A stretch of 64,000 bases of DNA from positions 806,001 through 870,000 of the forward strand of contig JAXQJY010000027.1 of the NCBI GenBank assembly GCA_037042185.1, in the 5' to 3' direction. Below, piece by piece: positions 33,701 to 43,387 of this stretch; position 1 is the stretch's first letter; the number at the start of each line of letters is the position of its first letter. The notes beneath the pieces are model-generated. The model did not search any database. It was not told the origin of the DNA and worked only from the letters and a program-made list of their open reading frames with translations. Position numbers and translations under genes: made by a program. Origin of the DNA: Sordariomycetes sp. S80-01Y (lineage: Eukaryota > Ascomycota > Sordariomycetes).

Positions 33701-36448
33701 TCACGACTTTGGTGGGAGCGGAAGGATCGGAGCGTCATCTCCTGGCTTGAAGGGTTGCTCAAACGACCACTCGCCCGGACCAGACAGCTTTGTCACTTCG
33801 CTTTTGCCAGGCAACACGACCTCGACTTCCGTGCCACAAGGAGCAACGACATTCAGGCTAAGCTTAGCTCCGGCATCCCCATTGGTGACTGTGGACCAGG
33901 AACAGGATACGGTTCCTCTCGGCGTTTCATGGGCCGCCGATGCCCGTGAGAACTCGACACCAGTTCCAGGCTCGACCCGGCACGTTTCCCACCCAGGGCT
34001 TAGGCGTTGCAGGCCAGCAACCCGGCTATACATGAACTTCGCAATCGCACCAAAAGCATAATGATTGAACGATGTCATCTCGCCAGGGTTGATGCTTCCG
34101 TCAGGCAGCATGCTGTCCCACCTCTCCCATACAGTCGTTGCCCCCATGGTCACCGGGTACAGCCATGACGGGCATTCCTCGTTGAGGAGCATGGCGTAAG
34201 CTACTCGAAGATGACCGGTCTTGGCGAGAGCCTCGCAGACGAACGGCGTTCCGGCGAACCCAGTTGCTATTTTGAAAGCTTTTCTGCGGACGAGATAGAC
34301 GAGTCTATCAGCGGCATGCTTCATCTGGCTTTCGTTGAGGATGTCGAAACAAATGGCGAGCGCGTACGCGGCTTGTGAATCCGAGACGAGGCGGCCGCTG
34401 GGTGTCACGTACTCGTGGTGGAAATCTTTCCGTGCGGCTATGGCGTCCCTTGCGAATCTTTCGTGGTCGCTGTCTTGCATAAGCAGTCTGGAGATCTGTA
34501 CCATGAGGTCTAGACTGTGTATCAGAAACATGTTCGCAATCATCTGTGCGTCGCTGTTCGACTCCCACGGACGATCTGGTGGAGCAACAGGGTCTAGCCA
34601 ATCCTAGACACACCAAGTTAGCGAGGTGTCAATGAGGACCAGATGAACTGTGTGTTCGCATACCCCAAGCTGGAAGATGCTAGGATCCCAGAGTCCTGTC
34701 AGTCCATCTTTGCGTTTTGGCAAGATGCTCATGTACGTGATCATGCTTCGATATTGCTGCGCCAGAATACTAGTATCGCCGGTTTCTTGATATAGCTCCC
34801 ACGGCACAAGGATAGTCGCATCGTTCCAGATTGCACATGGCTTTCTTCTGCACCAGATGGGATCTGGCAAAGTGGCATTAGGGCTCACCATAGGGGGCAC
34901 TCCATCAAGGACATGTTGGTCGTACTCGTAGTCGATTAGCCAGTTCTTCAAAATGCCAAAGCAATCGTACAGCAGTGTCGCCGTTGGAGCGAACACGGCA
35001 AGATCACCACTCCATCCAAGTCTCTCGTCTCGCTGCGGACAGTCTGTCGGGACGGACAGGAAATTGCCCCGCATGCCCCAGCAGATGTTGCGGTAGAGCT
35101 GGTTCAACAGCTCATTCGAGCAAGAGAAAGATCCCGCGGGCTTCATGTCCGTATGGCAGACGACTGCCTCGATGCATGACAGCTGGAAATCATCTGGCCA
35201 ATCGTCGACTTGGACATACCTAAAGCCGTGGAATGTGAAGCGCGGTTCGTACTCCTCTCCATTTTCGTCCCCTTTGAGACTATACTCATTCTTTGCCTTG
35301 CAGATTCGAAGCGGTCGTGTGCCGAGCTCGCCGTTCTCAAGAACTTCCGCGTGAGACAAGGTTATTTTGTGGCCGCGCTGTCCAACCATGCCTGACAGTC
35401 TGACATATCCCACCAGATTTTGACCGAAGTCTATAATTCTCTTCCCCAAAGGCGTTCGGATCTGTGCCTTGGGTAGGACGGTCTCTATGCGACGAACAGG
35501 CTCACCAAAACCAGCAACCAAGGCTGTCGACTCTGGCAAAGGATCCATTACGGTGGCCGTCTTCCAAGAGCTATCAGGATTGAGTGCAGTGGAGGACCAA
35601 TTGGTAATTTCGAGGCTTGCATCGTACTTCTCCCCATCATATATCTCGGCCAGTCTGATCGGGCCATCCGCCACTTGCCAGCTCTCATCTGTTCCGATGG
35701 TCTCTGACCGGCCATCTATGTGCACCACCTCTAGCTGCGCGATAAGAGCGACGTGGGAGCCCCAGATGTTGCGATGGCCTCCCTCGAAGCCAATGCGGCC
35801 GCAAAACCATCCTTCGGCTGCCCTAACTCCAAGGCAGTTGAGGCCTTGGGATAACAAAGAGGTCACATCGTACGTCTGATATTGGACTCTTCCTTCATAA
35901 GCTGTCCATCCAGGAGCCATAAAGTAGTCGCCAATCTTCTGCCCATTAAGCTCTGCCTCATATACCCCTTGTGCTGTAATGTAGAGTCTTGCCTTGTGTA
36001 CCGATTTGCCGATTTCAAAGGGTTTTCGGTATAGATGTTCTGGTACCGGGCCTGAATCAACAGCGGACCAAGGTGCTGTTATGCGATGGCAAGCCCAGTC
36101 TGAACGGTCCAGCAACCCCGTTTCCAGCTGCACATGGTCACTCCATTCTGAAAATTTCCCATCGTCATCAAATAGCCTGACCCTGGCGGTTACAGATTCC
36201 CTCGCCTGCAGTTGCTGCTGTAGAGGCCAAGGGACCAGTGTGCACTGGGAGGAGATGCGCCTCACGGTTTCCCATGCGGGCTGCTGTGTTGCCGTCCAAG
36301 CTGCCCTGCACATCTCGACTTCGTAGCCGCGTTGCTCAAATTTCGCATTATCCCGGTACTTCCATGATAGCCTGGGCTTTCTCTCATGGACACCAAGCGT
36401 GTTGCCCGGAAGGTAGTGCTCGAAACGCAGTATTGGGGTAATAGCCAT
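33701..36448 (-). CDS. GH78 alpha-L-rhamnosidase
   Basis: Two exons, complement(join(33701..34603,34664..36448)), with a 60-nt intron; 895 residues, the usual length. An N-terminal fibronectin-like domain (LGVHERKPRLSWKY) is followed by the beta-sandwich region (KARLYITAQGVYEAELNGQK, DYFMAPGWTAYEGRVQYQTY). The catalytic (alpha/alpha)6 barrel carries SVPTDCPQRDERLGWSGD near residue 465-483, the strongest GH78 signature, holding the acid residues. Late conserved segments are PSWLYPVTMGATTVWERWDS and GEMTSFNHYAFGAIAKF. No signal peptide is found, so the enzyme is probably intracellular. It removes terminal alpha-L-rhamnose from plant glycosides such as saponins and flavonoids. It diverges from the saponin hydrolase-like gene. 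Confidence 0.93.
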
Positions 36449-36626
36449 TTGGACGGCGTTTTGTTGGCTAATTGCAATGATAGATCTGCGTGATTTCGAA
36501 ATGAAACAATCACTTCTCGGGCTTGCTGTAATTGACGAAAGAATCGTGGATCGTCAGGTGAGTTGGAGATACCGCAACGACAAACACGCTTGCGCTTGAT
36601 TCGGCAGATCGTCCACGAACTAACAC

Positions 36627-36645
36627 GTCGGGAAACTCGTCGGGA
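36627..36645 (+). promoter_or_regulatory. CGG direct-repeat element (GH78/saponin hydrolase copy)
   Basis: GTCGGGAAAC-TC-GTCGGGA, the same word and 12-bp spacing as at 39811-39832 upstream of the sugar transporter and, on the other strand, at 29570-29591 upstream of GH1. It lies about 180 bp from the GH78 ATG. The second copy is followed by TA, matching the half-site at 31786. Confidence 0.65.
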
Positions 36646-36796
36646 TAGAAAAGAAGGCAAGATGTGTCTAGACGGCTCAACCCCACCTTAGCCATGCGCG
36701 AAGTGCGTTGGAGAATGCGTAGACTAGCCCCTTCAAGCGTCGGAGGACTCGGCATCTTTGTGCAAACCGTGACGTCTGACGAGGAGGAGCCAATTT

Positions 36797-36813
36797 CGGG
36801 TCGATGGCAGCCG
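36797..36813. promoter_or_regulatory. CGG-N11-CCG (Gal4-type) site
   Basis: CGG at 36797-36799 and CCG at 36811-36813 are separated by 11 bp, the spacing bound by Gal4-type zinc-cluster dimers in yeast. Such a pair can occur by chance in GC-rich DNA, so it is only a candidate. Confidence 0.3.
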
Positions 36814-36841
36814 AGAGAGCTTCGGATCGTCAGTTCGAGAC

Positions 36842-36873
36842 CTCGGATTCTCGTATCTATACGAGGATCCGAG
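36842..36873. promoter_or_regulatory. 15-bp inverted repeat containing the shared 14-mer
   Basis: Left arm CTCGGATTCTCGTAT and right arm ATACGAGGATCCGAG pair at 14 of 15 positions around a 2-bp spacer. The core 36851-36864 is TCGTATCTATACGA, identical to 29522-29535 in the GH1 promoter. CGGAT/ATCCG at the arm ends adds an outer CGG/CCG pair. It is a likely operator for a dimeric regulator. Confidence 0.6.
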
Positions 36874-37154
36874 CATCCACATGCGCGGAGCAGTGCGGAA
36901 CGGCTGTCCCCTTCCTACTCGATGTAATGCAGATCTTGACTTCAAGCAGGTGGGCTATGTTGTATCCTTGCATTTTCTGCAAAGGGCCGCTCAGCGTCGC
37001 ATTCAGTGGGATCAACTGAGCCAGGCCTAGGAATCGATTCACAAGGCTCCTCATGTCAGGCATCCCCTCGATCACTTTTAATTCGCAATAGCTTGTGCTT
37101 GACGGAAGGAATCCTGTATATCCAGTGTGCAAGAGCTCCCTGATCTCCGCACAC

Positions 37155-37162
37155 TATAAAAA
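37155..37162 (+). promoter_or_regulatory. TATA box of the saponin hydrolase-like gene
   Basis: TATAAAAA lies 102 bp upstream of the ATG at 37264, a usual distance in filamentous fungi. Confidence 0.5.
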
Positions 37163-37263
37163 GATGCAGCTTCCCCAGCTTTTCCGGTAGATGATTGATA
37201 TTCACTAGCAAGCTTAACGCATCAAGTGTTTGTCGCCAAGTGTTGCTTGCACCGGAAACCAAC

Positions 37264-39126
37264 ATGTTGTCTCTATCACCCTCGCTCGGGACAGCTTTCC
37301 TCTCGGCTATAGCTCTGGTCCACGGAGCGCCTGAGCCGCCAGCCCCTGAACCAATTCGCGTCGTCGAGCTTCCACTGCCACCCGTAGCAGACAGCACTGA
37401 AGGAGCTTGCACCAACAAAGTCAACCCCCACGGAACGGGCTGTATCCGTCGCGACTGGTCCGAGTTCCAAGCAGGCGATTTCACTCCCGATGGAAACCAT
37501 GTCGTTGTCAACGTTGAGTTCGTCGGAGCCCCTGCAGCCCCTGACCCCGCCAGCATCTACGTAGGCGAGCAGGTTATTCTGGTTAAGGCAGACGGGAGCA
37601 ACTTTAGCAATGGAGACCCGTGGAAGTGCCTCAGCTGCGGTGTCCCGGCCGAGAATGCTGTAGACCTTGACCCTCAACGCGACTATCCTCACGTTTACCG
37701 CAGCGGAACAAAGGCTCTCTGGGGTCATAATGTTCTTACTTGTGGCGATGTTCTACTTCAAAGCGATGAATGCACCCCGGAGAATGTGTTCATATATCCT
37801 ATCCGCTGGGAGGTTGAGGAGGGAGACGCAGGAAGAGGCGGCGCACCACGAGAACTCCGCCTACACCCAGACGATGAGCACATGGGATGGAGCTCTTTCA
37901 CCGACACGGGAGGCCAGAATTGCTATTTTGGAAGGCTCGAATTCAACGAGAGCCCAGCCTCTGGCGAGCCACTCGCTCCACGCTATGACTTGGTCGATGT
38001 CAACATACTTCTGGACCCGAACAACGCCACATTCATCGAGACTGAGGGCTCCGAGTTGACCCTCAACTATGAGGCCATACAAGTTGGTGAGCTTCGAGGT
38101 TTCAGCGGGACTGGTGACGAAATCACCTACATCGGGCCGTCCTGGGAGTCAACCAACATCGACGTCTTTGGTGTCCATGTCATTACTGGTGAGGTGCGCC
38201 GACTGACAACCCATCCCGAGTACACGGATCCCATTGCCTTCTCTGCAGACAACGAATGGTTTGTCGTCATGGACACTCGAGGCACAGACAGACAGATGTG
38301 GATGTCGGGCATGCGTGGCATTCCTCCCATCATCGACATTGTCGCAGTCACTGTCGCCTCTTCCACTCGCAACAATGGTCCTCGTCGCTTCTTCCAGCCC
38401 ATACTCATTGACGGATATGGGGACCGCGGCGACTACTATGGGCAGCAAGTCAATGCTGAAGGAGACGGAAGCAATGGCAGCGTCAACGACCCCAACTGGA
38501 ACGGGCGAGCTGATCCCGCCTTTTCTCTGGATGGCACTAAAATCACATACTGGCAAGCTCTTGTAGTCTCTCCAGAGTGTGGAGGGATTAACCCTCTCCC
38601 TTGCCCCGAGTCTACTGCCCAAGGTGGTCGCGGTTACCGGCTTATGCTCGCGGAGCTCACCAGCCGTGAGCCAAAGGACACACCTCCAGTGTTTGAAGTC
38701 CCGGATTTCCTCCCGTGGGCCAGTCCCTTCCCTCCTGGCTCCCCAACACCCACCGCGCAAATCTTTGAAGCAGGGGCTTTTACGCTGGACGGGCAAGTCT
38801 CCGGCGTTGCAGAGATCGAGCTTATTGGAGAGCCACGGGTCTCTGCAGTTGCAGTCACCTACGAAAACTATTCCGACGACGGCGACCACATTATCAATGG
38901 ACACGAAAACGTCACTGTGACTATCCCTGGGCAGGATCCTTGGCAAAATGAGATTGAGTGGTACTCTGACATTGTCCAAACAGGAGAGGTTGATGCCACC
39001 AAGAAAACAACTCCTGGAGGATTCTTCCTATCCATCAATGCAATGACCAATATTTTCAACGCAACCGGTAACCTTACCACGGTCATTGATGGCAAGAAGT
39101 ACACGCAGCCGGCTAACGGCACGTAA
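37264..39126 (+). CDS. secreted saponin hydrolase-like protein (TolB/WD-like propeller)
   Basis: A single-exon gene of 620 residues. The N-terminal 21 residues (MLSLSPSLGTAFLSAIALVHG) form a signal peptide, followed by a proline-rich stretch (APEPPAPEP). The start of the mature region (CTNKVNPHGTGCI) and KCLSCGVP resemble, from memory, the fungal proteins annotated as saponin hydrolase after the soyasaponin enzyme of Neocosmospora. Blade-like segments (GDFTPDGNHVVV, YTDPIAFSADNEWFVVMDTR, ADPAFSLDGTKITYW) have the FSxDG pattern of TolB/WD propellers. Several N-glycosylation sequons (NFS, NAT, NVT, NLT) suit secretion. The inferred role is to cleave the sugar chain from triterpenoid saponins outside the cell. 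Alternative: another secreted propeller hydrolase. It diverges from GH78. Confidence 0.75.
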   Translation: MLSLSPSLGTAFLSAIALVHGAPEPPAPEPIRVVELPLPPVADSTEGACTNKVNPHGTGCIRRDWSEFQAGDFTPDGNHVVVNVEFVGAPAAPDPASIYVGEQVILVKADGSNFSNGDPWKCLSCGVPAENAVDLDPQRDYPHVYRSGTKALWGHNVLTCGDVLLQSDECTPENVFIYPIRWEVEEGDAGRGGAPRELRLHPDDEHMGWSSFTDTGGQNCYFGRLEFNESPASGEPLAPRYDLVDVNILLDPNNATFIETEGSELTLNYEAIQVGELRGFSGTGDEITYIGPSWESTNIDVFGVHVITGEVRRLTTHPEYTDPIAFSADNEWFVVMDTRGTDRQMWMSGMRGIPPIIDIVAVTVASSTRNNGPRRFFQPILIDGYGDRGDYYGQQVNAEGDGSNGSVNDPNWNGRADPAFSLDGTKITYWQALVVSPECGGINPLPCPESTAQGGRGYRLMLAELTSREPKDTPPVFEVPDFLPWASPFPPGSPTPTAQIFEAGAFTLDGQVSGVAEIELIGEPRVSAVAVTYENYSDDGDHIINGHENVTVTIPGQDPWQNEIEWYSDIVQTGEVDATKKTTPGGFFLSINAMTNIFNATGNLTTVIDGKKYTQPANGT

Positions 39127-40177
39127 AGAGATTGTAACAATCAGCTTTGAGCGCCTTGGGGCATATGCAACGGGCTTTGGACCACTTAGGCACTAACAGG
39201 GGGGATTTAGTTAGTCCTTTTAGTTGGTTCTAGAATCATGGAGTCTTTTACAAGCTCTTGTCAAAGGGCCTCGGATCAAGAACATGTCGCTCGTGGCAGG
39301 GTTCTATTTTATAGACCGACAGAGGCTGAATCACTATCTCTAAAACCTTCAGCGGCATGTTGCTCCATCGTAGCCTTCTTATAAACGGAATGTAAGAATA
39401 GTGAATCTCAAGTCTACGCGGTAGTGCAAGCGGTTTGCGATTCACTGAGTGCCACAGCCTCACTGTTTCAGAGCATGGTGAGCTAGTTGCTGTATGAGCT
39501 TTACTGCTGGGGGATCCTTCTCTTGCCAATTCAGATTTGATATCATGCTCAGACTGGGGTTCAATAGCCTCGGTTCTGTATCGCTGAGCCACTGACGGTG
39601 ATCCTATGGTGGCCGATTTTCGTGCTATCTTTGCCCGAACCCCCGAGATCGCGCTGGCTAGGTATACGGCGACAGGTCTTCAGCCTCCATGGTAATTTTG
39701 AAGTTCTTCTGGTCACCAGTACGAAGTCCTCGAATCCATGTTCCGGGGTAGGTCCCCCAGGCAGACCCCCTTTTACCCCGGAGTTGAAGGGTTAGTGCTT
39801 TACCGCCGCCGTCGGGAAACATGTCGGGAAACCCACGACTCAGTCGAGACTCCACATCTCCGCTTTCGAGGCGGGATCTGGACTCGAAATCGTCTTTCTG
39901 ACTTCTCGACCCGATGCCAGACCGAGCGTCGAAGTTGTTCCTAGCGACGAAGACTGGGGAAAGCTTGGCCGATAGTGCTGAACCCCGAGTTCGCTTGACC
40001 TGCAACCCCCTCGGTCGACCACATGGCGCAGACATAAACCTATAAGACCAGTCCGAGCCCAGCCTCAATCGAGAGAAGAGCTCAGCATCCAGGACACTTT
40101 TTCATATCACCATTGTCCATTGGTCGTCCCTCGCCGCCGCCACAGGAGTCTAAGATCGACAAGTCCACCAATTCGCC
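39127..40177. other. intergenic region with sugar transporter promoter
   Basis: 3' flank of the saponin hydrolase-like gene and promoter of the transporter. It holds the CGG direct repeat at 39811-39832 and a TATAAG at about 40040. No gene was recognised. Confidence 0.45.
39811..39832 (+). promoter_or_regulatory. CGG direct-repeat element (transporter copy)
   Basis: A perfect GTCGGGAAAC-AT-GTCGGGAAAC repeat, about 345 bp upstream of the transporter ATG. It matches 36627-36645 at all 17 comparable positions (the two spacer bases differ). It is the cleanest of the three copies in the cluster. Confidence 0.65.
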
Positions 40178-41964
40178 ATGGCTACTGGTCAACGCGACTC
40201 CAAGCAGACCATCGACCACGTCGACGCGGTCGAACAAGCACCGGCTACTGACGCAAAAGCCGCAATCAGACACGCCGCCGACAATGGTCAGGCCGCCACC
40301 GGTTACGAGACGCTGAGTCTCTGGCAGACTGCCATGACGTTCAAGGTCGCAACAGCCGTCTGTTTCTTCGCCGCCTTTAGCGCTTTGACTGATGGATATC
40401 AAATCGGGTGAGTTTAGTTTGCGCAAGTAACACTTGTCTTACCGCTGACTTGGGCTGCAGAATGAACTCGGGTATCGTCGCCAACCAGGGCTTCGTCAAC
40501 CAGTTCGCTACCGAGAAGAACGAAGAAGGCCAGCCTGCCCTCGCTTCACCCATCCTGGCGGGCTGGAGCTCGATCCAATCAGTCGGCCAGATCTTTGGAA
40601 TGATCGCCCTATCTTTTGTCTCAAGCAGATGGGGCCGAAAGGTCGCAATGTATACCTACTGGCTCATTCTCGCCTGCAGCGTCATTGCCGAAAGTGCTGG
40701 CAGATCCTGGCCTGTCTGGCTCATCGGAAAATTCCTTGCTGGTATTGGGGTTGGGTGCATGCAGTCAACCCTTCCAACATACATATCCGAGGTTGCTCCC
40801 GTCCGCATCCGTGGTGCGTTGCTTATGCTGTACAGCCTGTGGTGGACCGTTGGGACGTTCCTTGCCTACGTCGCCATGCAGACAATGAACAAGCAGCACC
40901 CCAACGACTACTTGACTCCCATCTACACCCAGTGGGCCCAAGTCGGTCTAATGCTCATCATTTACTTGTTTCTGCCGGAGTCCCCTGCCTGGTGCGTTAC
41001 ACGTGGCCATACCGAGCGAGCGAGGAAAGCCCTGTCGAAGCTCAACGGGCGTGTGGCAGGGTACAACTTGGAGCACCAACTCGAGATTCTTGTCCTTTCT
41101 GTGGAGCATGAAAAGCAGGTTGCAAAGGAGCAACAAAGAGAACATTGGTACGCCATCTTCCGTGGTGTTGATGGTTTCCGTACCATCGTCACTTTGTGGA
41201 CCAATCTCTCCCAGCAGTTCATTGGTCTCACGCTGTTCACTACGTACGGCACGTATTTTTTCCAGCAGGTCCACCTCGCCGATCCCTTTATGATCAAAGT
41301 TATCACTTCATCTATCAACATTGCGACTATTATCATCGTTGTTCTGGCTGCCGATAGCATTGGGCGTCGGTGGATCGCGTGTATAGCAACCTCGACAATG
41401 TGGCTCGCCTGCGTAGCTATCGGAATTCTCGGTGTTACCGGTCAGGTCAAGGCGACAAATTACCTCGTTGTGCTATTTGCCTGCCTTTGGAGTGAGTTCT
41501 AATTCGTGGGGAGTGGATAATCGCAAGAAACTGACAATGTGCCCCAGATGTCGGAATGACCGCCAACGGCGCCGCAGGTTGGGGTTTCATTGGAGAGATC
41601 TCTTCACAACGCCTTCGTCCCTACACAGCTGGATTTGGTGCGGCGTGCACTTGCGTTGCGGGTGTCGTGATGAACCAGCTCACGCCATACATGGTCAACG
41701 AAAACGAGTGGAATTGGGGATTGAAGACTGGCTGGTTTTACGCCGGCGTCGGCCTGTTCTTCACGATGGGGATGTGGCTGTTGATTCCAGAAACAAAAGG
41801 GTAAGTAAATTTCTGAGACTTCCTCTAGACATTCGGCTAATCTTCACAGCCGTTCTGCTGCTGAACTTGACGAGTTGTTCGAACGAAAGATTAAGCCCTG
41901 GCGCTTCCACAAGACTGAGACAGCCACCCAACGGCTGGTGTCAGCTGACGTTGCTAAGGAATGA
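40178..41964 (+). CDS. MFS sugar-porter family transporter
   Basis: Four exons, join(40178..40407,40461..41491,41548..41800,41850..41964); introns of 53, 56 and 49 nt; 542 residues. Twelve membrane segments are expected. Sugar-porter motifs are SSRWGRKVAMYTYW (loop 2-3 GRK), PTYISEVAPVRIRGAL (end of helix 4, PxYxSExAPxxxRG), LFLPESPAWC (PESPxW, after helix 6), DSIGRRW (loop 8-9) and LIPETKG (end of helix 12). The group is close to the oligosaccharide/alpha-glucoside-type porters (GIVANQGFVNQF after helix 1). It probably imports sugars with protons at the plasma membrane, plausibly the disaccharides or monosaccharides released by the neighbouring hydrolases. Its promoter shares the CGG element with those genes. 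Confidence 0.9.
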
Positions 41965-43387
41965 TTCGGCCGTCTACAGGTGCTGCGGCGGAAGTGTTCT
42001 ATTTTTGGGTTGGATACGAGCCGTGCGTAGGGCTGAAGATATTTAATGTTCGGTGAGGGGGAGGGGTGTTGAGGCGAGCTGACAGAATGCCCAGAGTGTG
42101 GCTTTCTTCACATGGTATTTGCTTCTGAACAAGAAACGAGATCTATTATGAGAGTCATGTTTGTTTTTCAAAGGCAGTCATCATATTATTCACCTTGGGT
42201 TCGCTTGATCAGACTCTCCAGCTATCGCGGCTGCACTCGCGACCAGGACGCCTGCCGGTATTTCCGAGCGTCTTTGCACCCCCCTTGGCACACATGTGCA
42301 GCTTTTTGCGCAATTGACCTTTTGCAAACTTCGTGGCACATAATGTGTATTAAGTGCAGTGCGAAAGGTGAGATCACGTCTCCTCACCTATCGATCGTGA
42401 TGCGTCGTTCGTATCGCCAATGTTGGAGGCCAGTGAGGGCTCTGAGCCGATTGACGGAGAGTAATCTATTTCTGACACGAATCTGGCTGACGCGGCTCGA
42501 CAGCCAGTCTCACAGAAAACGTGGGCTAAGGACGCACCCTTATAGTCGTTACGGTTTCAATAGCTCGCGATCTGCTGACATCAGCCGGCCTAACGTCAGA
42601 AGGGAAACCCGCCCAATGGTAGTCATTACGGTACCCATTTTGGAAGGGCCTTCTCAGACTATGGGAAACACAAGAACAGGTCCGCAGAGGGTGGCGCAAG
42701 TGACTGTCATGCCGTGCTTCGTCTGGTGTAGGTAGGGTTGCTTGTGCCTGAGCCACCGCCTCGGTTGACCTTCGAGGCGCAACCGCTGGAATTCTACGTT
42801 GTCTATTCATTTTGATCGATAGTACTCTTCGAGTTCTGGCCGGTTGCGACATGATGCCGTCGGCTGCCTAAGGTTCATCTGAATCGACTCCTAGCGATTG
42901 GCGACTTCCGCCGAGTTTGACTGAGGCGAAGTGCGCGATAAAGAAAAATGTCAACGAACCCTCCAGTCCCATCAAAGTGGACGGGACAATAGTTGCATTC
43001 GTATGCAAGCAGGATATCGTGTTTGAGGCCGTGAGATCCGACCTCGTGTTATTCGGTAGCTCGGCAGCATCGCCCTCGCCGGCAACGCAACCGATCTCAA
43101 GGCTTGTCCAGAATAATCTCATCCAACCACAGCGCGGAGTTGCGCAGATCACGGGGGGTGTTATTACTAGTATCGGCTTGAGTTCTGTCCGAACTGTGTA
43201 AGGTTGGCTGTGGCTAAGTCGTCTGCATCACACCCTCTCGCAAGACGTCGAGGTGGATGCAAGCTCCATGCAGACAAGAGAGCAGTATAAATGGAGGATT
43301 GCAGCTCAACAAATCCAGTTCGAATCATCAACTCTCTACAAACGCTCGTTTCAATAATACTATCCGGCTTAATCGTCTCATCTATTC
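41965..43387. other. intergenic region
   Basis: 3' flank of the transporter and promoter of the Sed1-like gene. A 207-codon plus-strand frame (42112-42735) exists, but it has no hydrophobic core pattern, domain or biased codon use and is rejected. Confidence 0.4.
43286..43293 (+). promoter_or_regulatory. TATA box of the Sed1-like gene
   Basis: TATAAATG lies about 100 bp upstream of the ATG at 43388, in good context for a strongly expressed secreted protein. Confidence 0.5.

Larger units (their letters stand above)
36449..37263. promoter_or_regulatory. divergent promoter, GH78 / saponin hydrolase-like
   Basis: An 815-bp region between two start codons holding four candidate control elements, listed separately: a CGG direct repeat, a CGG-N11-CCG site, a long inverted repeat, and a TATA box for the right-hand gene. 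No coding frame was recognised. Confidence 0.6.

Noticed and set aside
42112-42735. 207-codon plus-strand open frame
   Set aside because: No motif, signal peptide, hydrophobic pattern or codon bias, and it lies in the 3' flank of the transporter. Likely chance.
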